64,000 bases of DNA from Mesorhizobium sp. L-2-11 (GTDB taxonomy: Bacteria > Pseudomonadota > Alphaproteobacteria > Rhizobiales > Rhizobiaceae). The stretch's first letter is position 1; the number at the start of each line of letters is the position of its first letter. Shown piece after piece: positions 1 to 8,874 of this stretch. The notes beneath the pieces were generated by a model. The model was not told where the DNA came from and did not search any database. It saw only the letters and a list, made by a program, of their open reading frames with translations. The DNA is taken from contig NZ_AP023257.1 in NCBI RefSeq assembly GCF_016756595.1, positions 6,092,001 to 6,156,000 on the forward strand. The letters are read 5' to 3'. Made by a program: the position numbers and the translations under genes.

Positions 1-30
1 CAGCGCTGGTTCCAATAGAGGGGGGCTCAC
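1..30 (-). CDS. rhcQ: Possible start of rhcQ (T3SS C-ring protein), cut by the window edge
   Basis: Only about ten codons are visible. Reading leftward from a GTG at 30-28 gives VSPPLLEPAL, an open frame that leaves the window. In rhizobial T3SS clusters the gene after y4yJ is rhcQ (y4yK), a YscQ/FliN-like cytoplasmic ring protein, so gene order is the main argument. A start upstream of the window edge cannot be tested. Confidence 0.3.
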   Translation of the reverse strand, partial: MSPPLLEPAL

Positions 31-81
31 CAAAGCGGCTGCCAAAAACTGCACCGTTCTGTCATTCGGAGGACCTGCAGG

Positions 82-615
82 TTATCGAATCCGTTTCGCG
101 ACCTGGGAAAGCGGTCCCCTGCCAAATCGAAGCAGTATCTCATCGTCGGCCTCGATCTCGCCTGCGGCCTCCGAATGGATCTCGACGGCGCGCCCGACGT
201 CGTCCTCGATCTGGCGCCATTTGTGCGTAGCCGCCGAACATGCGACCCATAGGTCCCTCGTCTCGGACGCCGCTGTCTCCGCCTTTTCTTGGGCGATTCG
301 CGCATTACCAAGCATCTGCCGTCGGCGTGTGATTTCAGTTGCAAGCCGCTCAACATGCAGGTGGTGCCGGTCAAGCGCGGCGTTAGACAAGTTTTCGAGA
401 GTCATCAGCTCCTGGTAGAGCGCTGCTTCCGCCGTTGCGCAATGTTGTTGTGCCATGGCAAGCTCTCGGGAGGCATTCTGTGCGGCTAAGGTGGCCATAC
501 GGCGCTCGGCTTCCTTCTTGGACAGCTCACTAAGGGCACGACGCTCTTGCATTTCCTTCAAGACCCGTAACCTGGAAGCCTGAACATGATTTACGCGGTC
601 AGACGCGACATCCAT
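82..615 (-). CDS. y4yJ: Y4yJ, YscO/FliJ-like T3SS stalk protein
   Basis: A 177-aa protein, charged and almost entirely helical, with heptad-like stretches (for example around residues 15-60 and 95-125) expected to form a coiled coil. This matches the YscO/FliJ family in size and character. Those proteins bind the central pore of the export ATPase and help deliver substrates. The gene follows rhcN directly and overlaps it by 25 bases, the position of y4yJ in rhizobial T3SS operons. The call rests on position and coiled-coil character more than on a sequence motif. It acts at the cytoplasmic face of the export apparatus. Confidence 0.8.
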   Translation of the reverse strand: MDVASDRVNHVQASRLRVLKEMQERRALSELSKKEAERRMATLAAQNASRELAMAQQHCATAEAALYQELMTLENLSNAALDRHHLHVERLATEITRRRQMLGNARIAQEKAETAASETRDLWVACSAATHKWRQIEDDVGRAVEIHSEAAGEIEADDEILLRFGRGPLSQVAKRIR

Positions 616-1949
616 GCGACCGTTTCCTCAAACCCTGAGATCTCGTCTTCGCTCTGGCGCAAAAACTCCCTCAGTTCGTCTATTGACTCGACAGCCCGGT
701 CCGTCAGGGGATCGCCGCCTTGCTTGTATTCTCCGACGTTGATCAAGAACTCGGTCTCGGCATGCCGGGAAAGGAGTTCACGAAAGAAGGATGCCGCCTT
801 GCGATGTGTCCGCGAAACGACCGCATCCATCACGCGGCTGCGACTCTGTAGTACATCGATAGCGGGGAAATGCGATCGCGCCGCAATAGCGCGCGAGAGC
901 ACGACATGGCCATCGAGAATGCCGCGCGACTCTTCAGCGATTGGATCCCCTGTGCCATCGCCTTCTACAAGCACGGTATAGAACGCCGTGATTGAGCCAC
1001 GCTCACTCATGCCGGCGCGCTCAAGCAGGCCTGGCAGCATGCTGAAAACGGAAGGAGGGAAGCCCCGTCGCGTCGGCGGCTCGCCCGCAGCAAGGCCTAT
1101 TTCACGCATGGCGCGGCAGAAGCGTGTCAGCGAGTCCAGCATGAGAGCAACGCGTAGCCCTTGTTCGCGAAAATATTCCGCGAGCGCTGTCGCCATCGGA
1201 GCACATTGCGCCCGCTCAACAGCCGAGCGGTCGGACGTTTCAACAACAACGACGGCACGGCGAAGGCCCTCTTCCCCGAGATGCCTCTCGATGAATTCAC
1301 GAACTTCACGTCCTCGTTCGCCTATCAATGCGACTATGACAACGTCAGCGGCGGCACCTTTTACGATCTGTGACAATAAGGTCGACTTGCCACCACCTGG
1401 CTCGCCGTAAATCCCGATCCGCTGGCCCTCGCCGCACGTCAGGAGACCATCCAGAACACGCACCCCAAGGGGCAAGGGCCGTTCAATCATGCGCCTTGTC
1501 ATTGGATTTGGAGCTCTGCCGTGCAGCGGCCGAGTTTCTGTGGTCTCGATTTGGCCTTTGCCGTCCAATGGACGGCAGCGACTGTCAATCACCCGGCCAA
1601 GTAGATCGTTGCCGACGGGTACTTCACGCATTCGTCCAGTGGCCACGACTTCCGCGCGGCTGGAGAGGCCGACCAGGTCGCCGATCGGCGTCAGCAATAC
1701 GCCATCATCCAACAGGCCGATCACCTCAGCTTCCAGCGACAGTCCGGTTCGTGGGTCCTGTAGGAGGCAAAGTTCTCCAATACGAGTGTCTGGCAGGACG
1801 GCATGGACCAGTGTGCCGACAGCCCGCGTGATCCTGCCGCGCACGACGCGCGTGTCGATCCCCTTTGCCGTAGCTCTCAAAGACGAGATCGCCGGATCGA
1901 CAGGGCAGATCGCATCGTCGTGATTATGTTCTGATACCTGCGTTGTCAC
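591..1949 (-). CDS. rhcN: RhcN, T3SS export ATPase
   Basis: A 452-aa F1-like hexameric ATPase that powers unfolding and export of T3SS substrates at the inner membrane. Visible motifs are the Walker A loop GEPGGGKSTL (about residue 163), a Walker B stretch VALMLDSLTRF and the family segment GLLERAG. Full-length for the YscN/HrcN/FliI family. It overlaps nolV upstream by four bases (ATGA) and y4yJ downstream by 25 bases, so translation within the operon is probably coupled. Expression should depend on the tts box upstream of nopB. No damaged motif was seen. Confidence 0.97.
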   Translation of the reverse strand: MTTQVSEHNHDDAICPVDPAISSLRATAKGIDTRVVRGRITRAVGTLVHAVLPDTRIGELCLLQDPRTGLSLEAEVIGLLDDGVLLTPIGDLVGLSSRAEVVATGRMREVPVGNDLLGRVIDSRCRPLDGKGQIETTETRPLHGRAPNPMTRRMIERPLPLGVRVLDGLLTCGEGQRIGIYGEPGGGKSTLLSQIVKGAAADVVIVALIGERGREVREFIERHLGEEGLRRAVVVVETSDRSAVERAQCAPMATALAEYFREQGLRVALMLDSLTRFCRAMREIGLAAGEPPTRRGFPPSVFSMLPGLLERAGMSERGSITAFYTVLVEGDGTGDPIAEESRGILDGHVVLSRAIAARSHFPAIDVLQSRSRVMDAVVSRTHRKAASFFRELLSRHAETEFLINVGEYKQGGDPLTDRAVESIDELREFLRQSEDEISGFEETVAWMSRLTA

Positions 1950-2569
1950 AGTTCGCCTTTTTCAGAAAGCGACCCGAAGCCGAGACGCAACGCGCGCATC
2001 TGCGCATCAAGCCCCAGATCGACATTGCCGTACTCGCTCCACAGCACGCAGCGTCGCGGCGATAACGTCGGATCCGGTTTGATCCGAACCCTTGGCCGAC
2101 CATCCTGGCCGTCCCATCCCGCAAACTCTCGCGCAAGCATGTCCACTTGCGTCGGATACACATGGAGGCAGACTTCCGCGCCGCTGTATTGGCGCTCAAT
2201 GGCGTGGCGAACAGCCATGACCAACAGTTCGCCCGGATCGAACGCTCCTAGAAGCTCGCTTAGTATCTCAAGCACGAGCTGCGGCAATTGCTGCTCCAGA
2301 ACCGCCTTTCGTCGTGCGACTTCGGCAACCGCCTGCGAAATCAGCGCCGCCATTTCCTCCGCGCCTGCATTCAGGCCCTCGGTATGGCCGCGCGCCAACT
2401 CACGCTGATACGCCGCGCGTGCCCAACTGCGTACGTGCTGCTGATGCCGTTCTGCGGCGGCACACGCTTTTGCGGCATTATCCCAGATTTCGAGCTCGCT
2501 CGCCGGTATCAGTGGCCCCAATGGGCGCATCTGCGGCGCTGCCGGCGCCACGGAAATATCGGCTGTCAT
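1946..2569 (-). CDS. nolV: NolV (RhcL), stator of the T3SS ATPase
   Basis: A 207-aa member of the YscL/HrpE/FliH family, the peripheral stalk that links the ATPase RhcN to the cytoplasmic ring and restrains its activity. The N-terminal third is Ala/Glu/Arg-rich and helical. The C-terminal half carries the typical GELLVMAVRHAIE helix and a following sheet region. It overlaps nolU upstream and rhcN downstream by four bases each. Gene order nolU-nolV-rhcN is the rhizobial standard. Confidence 0.92.
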   Translation of the reverse strand: MTADISVAPAAPQMRPLGPLIPASELEIWDNAAKACAAAERHQQHVRSWARAAYQRELARGHTEGLNAGAEEMAALISQAVAEVARRKAVLEQQLPQLVLEILSELLGAFDPGELLVMAVRHAIERQYSGAEVCLHVYPTQVDMLAREFAGWDGQDGRPRVRIKPDPTLSPRRCVLWSEYGNVDLGLDAQMRALRLGFGSLSEKGEL

Positions 2570-3204
2570 ATCGGCGGGTTCTCCGCCTCAAAATGGCGTA
2601 CCACAAGCGACAACAACTGACCTGCGGCGTTCCCGTGCTTAGGCTCTGGATTGTCGGCGGCGGTTCCTACAGGCAAGCGTAGGAGCACGCGGTTGCGCTC
2701 CATCACTGGACTGTGATGGAGCCAGGCACCAAGACAGGCGTGTCCATCGTGTTCAATTTGGTGCGCGAGTTTTCCCGGATCCGCGATCAATCTGTCCGCA
2801 ATGGCATGCGCCAGATGTCGGATTCCAAACGCATGGGCATCAGCGCCGATACGTTGAATGAGCACTGTGAGGTCAGGCTGAGAGACAAGCTTAAGCAGCG
2901 ATCGGGCATGCCATGCACTACCTGCAAGGAGGGCAGCCCGAAGCGGATCATTACCGCGCAGAAGGTCCAGCCCCCGCTCAACATCATTCGACTTCGAATC
3001 ATTGTCGAGTAACAATTCTGTTAGTCTTCGCTGCAGTCTGGGACACTTCTGCAACTGAGCCAACGTAGCAGCCGATAACGCCGGATCAAGACGCGCGCCA
3101 AGACGGGTAGGATGGGCCGAAGCAGCAAGCTCGCTCCGACCCAAGGAAGGCAATTGGAACGAACCATCAGGTTGGGCGGTCAGTATCGGCATTGGCATTG
3201 ACAT
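2566..3204 (-). CDS. nolU: NolU, T3SS accessory protein
   Basis: A 212-aa protein between rhcJ and nolV, the fixed place of nolU (relative of YscK/HrpD). These proteins are poorly understood sorting-platform accessories in the cytoplasm. No enzymatic motif is visible. The ATG at 3204 lies one base beyond the rhcJ stop at 3206, and the end overlaps nolV by four bases. The identification comes from position, length and overall character. Confidence 0.88.
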   Translation of the reverse strand: MSMPMPILTAQPDGSFQLPSLGRSELAASAHPTRLGARLDPALSAATLAQLQKCPRLQRRLTELLLDNDSKSNDVERGLDLLRGNDPLRAALLAGSAWHARSLLKLVSQPDLTVLIQRIGADAHAFGIRHLAHAIADRLIADPGKLAHQIEHDGHACLGAWLHHSPVMERNRVLLRLPVGTAADNPEPKHGNAAGQLLSLVVRHFEAENPPI

Positions 3205-3205
3205 G

Positions 3206-4069
3206 TCACTGAGGCGCTATCGCCGGTGTCTTTTTGCGAATGGCATCGAGTGCGGAAACACCCGACCGCCGCTCGAGCTTGGGAACTTCGCCCGCTGACT
3301 GCTTGCGCCGGCGGCTAAGACCGGTGACTAAGAGATAGCACGCCACTGCGAACACAGCTGCGGCAATACCGGTTAAGCTGGCCAAAAGTGGCGCTGGAAC
3401 GGGCCTGGACGCTTGGGCCAAAACAGTCGCCGGCACGGACCGTTGCTCAGGCGCGGAACGCTCCACCGACACCAAAACCACTTCGACCTTGTCGTAGGAC
3501 AACCCTTCGATGCTGTCGGCCACGAGCATCTTTATCTTCGGCAGCAGAACCGAGAGATCTGCTTTGGCGTCGTGCCTGATAAAGACCGAAGCCGAGGATG
3601 GCGTGGCGCCTGCTCGCAAAAGGTCGTTATGCGGCAGAACTACGTGGACACGTACAGAGAATACGCCATCGATATCGCTGATCGTGCGGGACAACTCTTC
3701 GCTGAGCGCATAAACATAACGGGCACGTTCCTCGGTCGGCGAGGCAATGAGGCCTGATCCTTGGAAAATCTCTCCGAGGTTCTTGAATGACTGGCGCGGC
3801 AATCCCTTGCCATTCAGGAGGTCGATTGAGTAAGCGAGCAGCTTTTCGTCAACCTGGACCGTGCTAGTCCCATCCTTGGCAGCGACCCGAACCGCATGAA
3901 CTCCGTTGTCCATCAGAAGGGCGAGCATTTCATTCGCCTCGCGCTCCTGCAGTTGCGTGTAGAGATCCACCTTGCAACCGCCGAGGGCCACGAGGAGTGG
4001 CAGCACGATAAGGCGAAGTGACCTCCGACCGCACGTGCCAGGCATGATTTCCTGGGCTAAGCCAATCAT
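3206..4069 (-). CDS. rhcJ: RhcJ (NolT), T3SS inner-membrane ring lipoprotein
   Basis: A 287-aa member of the YscJ/FliF family. The N-terminus has a signal sequence ending in a lipobox (LLVALGGC), so the mature protein should be lipidated on Cys. Ring-building modules follow (YTQLQEREANEMLALL, then RYVYALSEELSRTISDIDGV), and a C-terminal membrane helix lies around residues 225-250 with a basic tail. A second Met at residue 9 may be the true start, since it places the hydrophobic core closer to the N-terminus. It sits nine bases after nopB. Confidence 0.95.
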   Translation of the reverse strand: MIGLAQEIMPGTCGRRSLRLIVLPLLVALGGCKVDLYTQLQEREANEMLALLMDNGVHAVRVAAKDGTSTVQVDEKLLAYSIDLLNGKGLPRQSFKNLGEIFQGSGLIASPTEERARYVYALSEELSRTISDIDGVFSVRVHVVLPHNDLLRAGATPSSASVFIRHDAKADLSVLLPKIKMLVADSIEGLSYDKVEVVLVSVERSAPEQRSVPATVLAQASRPVPAPLLASLTGIAAAVFAVACYLLVTGLSRRRKQSAGEVPKLERRSGVSALDAIRKKTPAIAPQ

Positions 4070-4078
4070 GTGCGCGGT

Positions 4079-4582
4079 TCAGCCTTCCTTTAGAAGTTTA
4101 TTTACAGATGAGGTGATGCCGCTGACACCTTTGGAAACAAGCGCAACCTGAGTGACGCCATTGTACATATCCCGCAGACCAGCAATCATTGTTTCGAAAT
4201 CATGCCGTCCTTGCGGAACGCCTGACGTTCCGGTTCCCGCATCACCTTCGGCAGGAAGCTTCTGCGGCCTAGGTAGAGCGCCCTTGAAAAGGCCTACCTG
4301 CTGGTCGAGCGCAGCCGAATTAACAGCACGGTCTGGGTACATCGCAGAAATCGTCTGCAACACGCGGTCCCCCAAGGGACTCATCTGCGTAGCCGCGCGT
4401 TGAAGAGCCATCGCCGGAGGAACTGGCACCCTCGATGGCGCCGATGCGGCATCGTTTTTCAGCGAGTCGGCCGCGTGCGCCAAAGCGCGCTCAAACTGGG
4501 CTTGCTCGCTGAACGACGGTGACCCGGCCCTGGCCAGACAGTCCGTTAAAGTGGCAGTGATCGACGTGATAGGGATCATCAT
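4079..4582 (-). CDS. nopB: NopB (NolB), T3SS-secreted pilus-associated protein
   Basis: A 167-aa protein at the head of the T3SS operon. In rhizobia NopB is secreted and associated with surface pili, and it is needed for export of other Nops. The C-terminal part (ETMIAGLRDMYNGVTQVALV) has the amphipathic helical look of needle or inner-rod proteins, and the middle is Pro/Ala-rich. A tts box lies about 70 bp upstream, which fits TtsI control of the whole leftward operon. Two Met codons start the frame; either could be used. Confidence 0.92.
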   Translation of the reverse strand: MMIPITSITATLTDCLARAGSPSFSEQAQFERALAHAADSLKNDAASAPSRVPVPPAMALQRAATQMSPLGDRVLQTISAMYPDRAVNSAALDQQVGLFKGALPRPQKLPAEGDAGTGTSGVPQGRHDFETMIAGLRDMYNGVTQVALVSKGVSGITSSVNKLLKEG

Positions 4583-4652
4583 GAAAGACCCGATAGCTTC
4601 CTCTTTGACCGGAGCGAACTCGGCCCTTCGTCATTCGTTATCAGGTCAACGT

Positions 4653-4684
4653 CTAGGTGGCCGAGCTGACGACAAGCTGACTGA
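4653..4684 (-). promoter_or_regulatory. tts box for the nopB operon
   Basis: Read leftward the site is GTCAGCTTGTCGTCAGCTCG followed by GCCACCTAG. This fits the rhizobial tts-box pattern (GTCAGCTT-TCG-AAGCT, then C-rich and CTA), the binding site of TtsI. It lies about 70 bp upstream of nopB. One half-site reads TCAGCT where the consensus favours AAAGCT. Confidence 0.9.
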
Positions 4685-4729
4685 CGGAGCCTGGTTAGTA
4701 TCTAGAGGATATGCTGGCGCCTAAGTCAC

Positions 4730-5467
4730 TTGTGCAAATTTCAGACTCTAGTGTATCAGTGCGCAATGTTGAGAGCGCTCATCCGATCCGTCCGCCCACA
4801 CGTTTTGAGACTTCTGTGTGCCGGTTTTTTTCTCTCCGCCGGAACCAACGGAACTCTCGGCGTCCCCTTATCCCTCTCCAAGACGCCGTACAGATATACG
4901 GTTCTCGATCAGGATATTTCTGAGGCGCTGCAGCAATTCGGCAACAACCTTAATATCCGAGTCAACATTAGCGCCGAGGTGAAGGGGCGGATCCGCGGGA
5001 GTATGCCGGATTTGCCACCGCGCGAGTTCCTCGACCGTTTGGCCAATATGTACGGTCTCCAATGGTATTATGATGGGCTTGTCCTCTACGTGTCAGCCGC
5101 AAAAGAATCACAAACCCGCATGCTTGTGCTGACTTCGATCCGCTTCGATACGTTTAAGGGTGCCCTAGACAAGCTTGAGATCTCCGATGACCGCTACGTC
5201 GTGAGACCCGCGCCGGGAGATGGCCTCGTTTTGGTTTCCGGTCCGCCGCGCTTCACCGCGCTCGTGGAGCAGACTTTCAATGGTCTTGTCGCAGAGGCAC
5301 AGGGGCAGCCGCGCGTCCATGAAACGCCGACAAGCGAATCGGTCCTGACATTGTTTCGGGGTTCCTCCACCATGGTCGTCCGCAACGGATTGCCTGAAGC
5401 CGCTTATTCGTCCGACGTGCCGCAGCAGGATGGCGTTGGCGGGAAGCCAGAGCCACGCCAAAAATGA
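4730..5467 (+). CDS. rhcC1: RhcC1 (NolW), N-terminal part of the T3SS secretin
   Basis: A 245-aa protein. In rhizobia the outer-membrane secretin is split: NolW/RhcC1 holds the N-terminal domains and RhcC2 the pore. After a signal-like hydrophobic stretch the sequence shows secretin N0/N1-type modules (SEALQQFGNNLNIRVNIS, FLDRLANMYGLQWYYDG, then a GDGLVLVSGPPRF strand). An ATG at 4766 (MLRALIRSV) gives a better signal peptide and is the more likely start. It is transcribed divergently from nopB; the 147-bp gap holds the nopB tts box but no clear one facing this gene. Confidence 0.92.
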   Translation: MCKFQTLVYQCAMLRALIRSVRPHVLRLLCAGFFLSAGTNGTLGVPLSLSKTPYRYTVLDQDISEALQQFGNNLNIRVNISAEVKGRIRGSMPDLPPREFLDRLANMYGLQWYYDGLVLYVSAAKESQTRMLVLTSIRFDTFKGALDKLEISDDRYVVRPAPGDGLVLVSGPPRFTALVEQTFNGLVAEAQGQPRVHETPTSESVLTLFRGSSTMVVRNGLPEAAYSSDVPQQDGVGGKPEPRQK

Positions 5468-5533
5468 TATCTGCGGTCGCAGCTTCGGGACAAAACAACA
5501 CCGCGGCCACCCCAAATTGTGAATTCCTCTGAA

Positions 5534-5566
5534 CTCGTCAGTTTACCGAAAGCTAAACCGCTCATG
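5534..5566 (+). promoter_or_regulatory. tts box for nopX
   Basis: The sequence TCGTCAGTTTACCGAAAGCT followed by AAACCGCTCA matches the TtsI-binding tts box, including an intact AAAGCT half-site. It lies about 100 bp upstream of nopX and just after the end of rhcC1. Confidence 0.9.
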
Positions 5567-5664
5567 GTGGCAACCGCCAGCTTCAGCGATATCTCCGGTC
5601 ATTGTGCTGGTATTGCACATGGATCTGGCGTGGGGGATTGCAATTTCATTTTTGAGGAGACACA

Positions 5665-7515
5665 ATGTCCGTCAATAATAATACAAGCAACGTTTTCCGT
5701 AGCCAGGATATTCTCCAGTACAGCAGCCTGAATCTGACATCTTCGTTGGAAAAGGCGCAGCAAAACGCATCGTCATTCGAGGCGATGCTCTCCCTTCACC
5801 TGCACGAAGACGACGCCAGCCCCTTCCCGTCGATGAAGGAATTGTGCCGGAACACATCGGAGTCGCTGTTGCCCGATGTCGCATCCTCGTTGGAAGAATT
5901 GCGCAAGAACCCATTGGATCTGCTGCCGCCAAGCATGAGGGCAGCCATCGAAGCAACGGATCAAGGCCCGCAGCCTGCGGTCGCCCTCCCTCCCATTGCG
6001 CAAGCGCCTATAAAAAGCGAGAGAATTACGTGGAACGGCGGCTCACTGTCCCAAGCCGAGTTGCAGATTGTCGCAGTGCTGAACCGTCACAAGGACCTAT
6101 GCCCGCTTAGTTGGCAATCGCTGACGGATAAAGCCAATGATCCCTCTACGCCACCGGATCTGAAAGCGGCGATTGAGGGATTGCAGCAGGATCCAGAGCT
6201 TTTTTATGCGATCGGCTCGCAGGGCGATGGCCGCTGTGGCGGTAAGATCACGGCCAAGGATTTGTCCGAGTTCTCTCGCCATCACTCACAAGTTGCCGCA
6301 TTTCAGGGCCAGCAGGCGCAAAGCTACGCGCAGAACTACATCCCATCCGATAGTACTGGAAGTGCGCAGCCGTCGGTTATGACCTTGAACGATGCGATGC
6401 GCGAGCTTTACCGGTACTCCGAAAACCTGCCCAAGAACCTGAGTCTGACTTATTTCAAGCAGATCGTCGACGGCGACGCGAAAACTGGCAAATGTCCGCC
6501 ACAGGTCATTGCGGCGGCTCAGTACTTTGTCAGTCACCCGAATGAATGGAAGCGGTTGTACGGTGGCTCGATAGACAAAGTCCATAAAGAGGATTTTCTC
6601 CAAGTCGCTTCATCTTCGATGAGCCTCACGCAAACCGAGCTGAATACCCTTAAGACGATCAACAGCAACCAGCAAAAATTCTTTGGGAGCGGTGTCCTGA
6701 CTCGTGACAAGCTCGCAAGCATGGCGCAAGACAAGAGCCTAGATCCGAGAGTAAAGCAGGCGGCATCGCAGCTGTTATCGGATCATCTGCTCTTCGGTCT
6801 TCTAAACAATTCGATTACGGGCTACAAGACCCACAATTCGTTCTTCGATTTCGGCGGCGGACACACGGTTGATTCCGGCAATATCAGCAACAAAGATTTT
6901 GGCCACTTCTACAACGGCATGTCGTCTGCAAACCGAGCCGTTCAGCAGCCAAAGACCCATGCGCCCGAAACTGCTGCGGAACAGGACGCCGTCTCGGACA
7001 TGATGACGGGCCGGGCGGACCAGCCTGATACCAAGTCGGCCAAAAAGAACGGCGGGGCCTTCATCCACACAGTCGACGACGTGCTCAAGGTGTACTCGAC
7101 AGTGGCTGATTGGGCTGCGACGGCGGTGGGTCTGTTGAGCTTCATTCCGGTCGTGGGCCAAGTGGCCGATGCCGTGTCGATGACGCTCGCGTTCGAGGCG
7201 CAAGCGGCAAATCTTGTCCGCACAGCCATTACCGGAGGCAATATGAAGCAGGCGCTGCTAGACGCTGGCATCAATATCGGAGCGCAGGCGCTCAGCCTTG
7301 TCGCGGGTCCCGAGGTCAAGCTTGCGATTCGCAACGGGCTGGTGAAGACGGCGTTGGAAGAGGCCGCCGCGGCCGGGATCGATCTGCCGATTTCCATGGC
7401 GAAAAGCTATGCAGAAGACTATTTGTCCAACCTGCAAGCATGCCTTCCGGCCGACACTATGCAAGCGGCCGGCCTCCTCAGCCCGATGGTGCCAATACTC
7501 CAGAAAGTGGCCTGA
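5665..7515 (+). CDS. nopX: NopX (NolX), T3SS translocon protein
   Basis: A 616-aa protein of the NolX/HrpF family. These proteins are secreted by the T3SS and are thought to form the pore in the plant plasma membrane through which effectors pass. The N-terminal two thirds is hydrophilic, with two copies of an HrpF-type repeat module (LNTLKTINSNQQKFFGSG and relatives). The C-terminal quarter has hydrophobic stretches near residues 473-500 (AATAVGLLSFIPVVGQVAD) and 535-550 suited to membrane insertion. A Shine-Dalgarno GAGGAG lies about eight bases before the ATG. Its own tts box lies upstream. Confidence 0.95.
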   Translation: MSVNNNTSNVFRSQDILQYSSLNLTSSLEKAQQNASSFEAMLSLHLHEDDASPFPSMKELCRNTSESLLPDVASSLEELRKNPLDLLPPSMRAAIEATDQGPQPAVALPPIAQAPIKSERITWNGGSLSQAELQIVAVLNRHKDLCPLSWQSLTDKANDPSTPPDLKAAIEGLQQDPELFYAIGSQGDGRCGGKITAKDLSEFSRHHSQVAAFQGQQAQSYAQNYIPSDSTGSAQPSVMTLNDAMRELYRYSENLPKNLSLTYFKQIVDGDAKTGKCPPQVIAAAQYFVSHPNEWKRLYGGSIDKVHKEDFLQVASSSMSLTQTELNTLKTINSNQQKFFGSGVLTRDKLASMAQDKSLDPRVKQAASQLLSDHLLFGLLNNSITGYKTHNSFFDFGGGHTVDSGNISNKDFGHFYNGMSSANRAVQQPKTHAPETAAEQDAVSDMMTGRADQPDTKSAKKNGGAFIHTVDDVLKVYSTVADWAATAVGLLSFIPVVGQVADAVSMTLAFEAQAANLVRTAITGGNMKQALLDAGINIGAQALSLVAGPEVKLAIRNGLVKTALEEAAAAGIDLPISMAKSYAEDYLSNLQACLPADTMQAAGLLSPMVPILQKVA

Positions 7516-7562
7516 CAACAAATGTGCGACTTCCTTCGCACGCTTCACTAGCCTATCAATCA

Positions 7563-7593
7563 CCTTGTGGGGAACCTTTGCCTTTCCGCAAGG
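7563..7593 (+). terminator. Hairpin downstream of nopX, possible weak terminator
   Basis: CCTTGTGGGGA and TTTCCGCAAGG can pair over about eleven positions, some of them G-U, around a short loop, 48 bases after the nopX stop. No clear T tract follows, so termination is uncertain. Confidence 0.3.
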
Positions 7594-8305
7594 CGATTTG
7601 GCAGGCGTGCCTTGAGGATCGTGGTTAGGTCGCAGCAGGCCCGGGCTTAATCCGCTCATCCTTCGGCCTTGAGGTCGTTTTCACACTTAGCCTGAGAGGA
7701 GAAGGTGAGAACTGAGAACGGCTAGAAAAAACCGATATTGTTGAAAAAGTCCGCGTCGCGGTCGCCCGTGGCGCTTTCGTAGGATGGCGTTCCGCGGAGA
7801 CCCCAAAATTGAATCCTGATTCCATGCAATGCGCCGGGTTGGAACTGGATTCTAATATCGGTGGGGACTTTGCGGTGCGCCGGACTTTTTCAACAGTATC
7901 AACCCAGAGCGGTCGTGCTGGCCAGTTGGCGCAGCGCCCGTCCCCCACTGCTTCTCCGGTGGTCATAGGGACCACCGGGCCGCAACATGGGCCGGTGGAG
8001 CGCAGCGACACAGCCGCCAGCTTTGTCGACACGACCGCCAAGATCAAGCTCGCTTGGCCACTTGAGCCACGCCGCCGTCGCGTGACGTGCGCCTTTAACC
8101 TCGCAAATGAAGAACGCCGCTCAGCGAGGCAACGTCATGAGCGCAGCGCCACCGGGCACCCCGGAGAGGTGAGGGACACCCCTATCTTGTTCAGGTCACG
8201 GTCGTGTATTGTGACGGCCGCGCTCACCACCAGATCCGAAGCAACGGCAATGTTACAGACTGGAGGCGGCGCCGTGCTCTACCAAGCTAAAACATACGAC
8301 CCATG
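7594..8305. other. Non-coding stretch between nopX and y4xK with repeat-like sequence
   Basis: No gene is supported here. Open frames on both strands lack recognisable domains and have composition unlike their neighbours. The stretch contains the inverted-repeat element at 7734-7900 and GC-rich sequence that looks like mobile-element debris. It separates the convergent nopX and y4xK genes. Confidence 0.5.
7734..7900. repeat. 167-bp element bounded by 20-bp inverted repeats (MITE-like)
   Basis: The left end GATATTGTTGAAAAAGTCCG (7734-7753) and the right end CGGACTTTTTCAACAGTATC (7881-7900) are inverted copies with one mismatch. The interior is too short for a transposase. The ends look like those of a DNA transposon, suggesting a non-autonomous miniature element. 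No target duplication was recognised. Confidence 0.6.
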
Positions 8306-8866
8306 TCATTGACCTTTGCCCGCCCCGAACGTCCTGTATGTGGCAACTGGTATGGCCGCACGCTCGCCATCGCTCGGCTCGACAGCCTGGTTGTCGAGCA
8401 AATCGCGCGGATCGTTGACCATTGCAGCTAGGTTACGTCGTGTCGAACAGCCAAGGGGCTTTTCGAAGGATTTGTCACTGAGTAAAGAATACGACGGACA
8501 GGCAGGTGGGCGGGCATGATACACAATTGCTTCTACTTGGACTGCGCCGCCATCGTGTTGGTCGAGCAAATGGATGTTGTAAGTGTCTATACCCATCTGC
8601 CTGGCCTGATGCACCACCTCTGCGCTGAGCCGGGACGAGCCCCAGATAAGGAGGTGAAGGGCATCGCGGCGGCCGCTACTGGTCCTGTCAAGGAAAACAC
8701 GCAAACGCTGCCGTTCGGAAGCGCGGAGGCTCTTTAATATCAGCACGGTGGTCTCCGGCCGGATAAGGATTGGCGCAGGGGGCTCGACATAGATCGGCAC
8801 AGTGCTTGTGCAGCCACTTGCGCTGGCTGTCAGGGCGACCAGGAGAACTTTGATCCGCAAAGTCAT
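8306..8866 (-). CDS. y4xK: Y4xK-like lipoprotein of the T3SS locus
   Basis: A 186-aa protein with a short signal peptide and lipobox (TASASGC), so a predicted lipoprotein. It follows rhcC2 by eight bases on the same strand, the place of y4xK in rhizobial T3SS clusters. A role as an outer-membrane partner (pilotin-like) of the secretin RhcC2 is inferred from position only. Downstream lies the non-coding gap shared with nopX. Confidence 0.82.
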   Translation of the reverse strand: MTLRIKVLLVALTASASGCTSTVPIYVEPPAPILIRPETTVLILKSLRASERQRLRVFLDRTSSGRRDALHLLIWGSSRLSAEVVHQARQMGIDTYNIHLLDQHDGGAVQVEAIVYHARPPACPSYSLLSDKSFEKPLGCSTRRNLAAMVNDPRDLLDNQAVEPSDGERAAIPVATYRTFGAGKGQ

Positions 8867-8874
8867 TCGATCAC

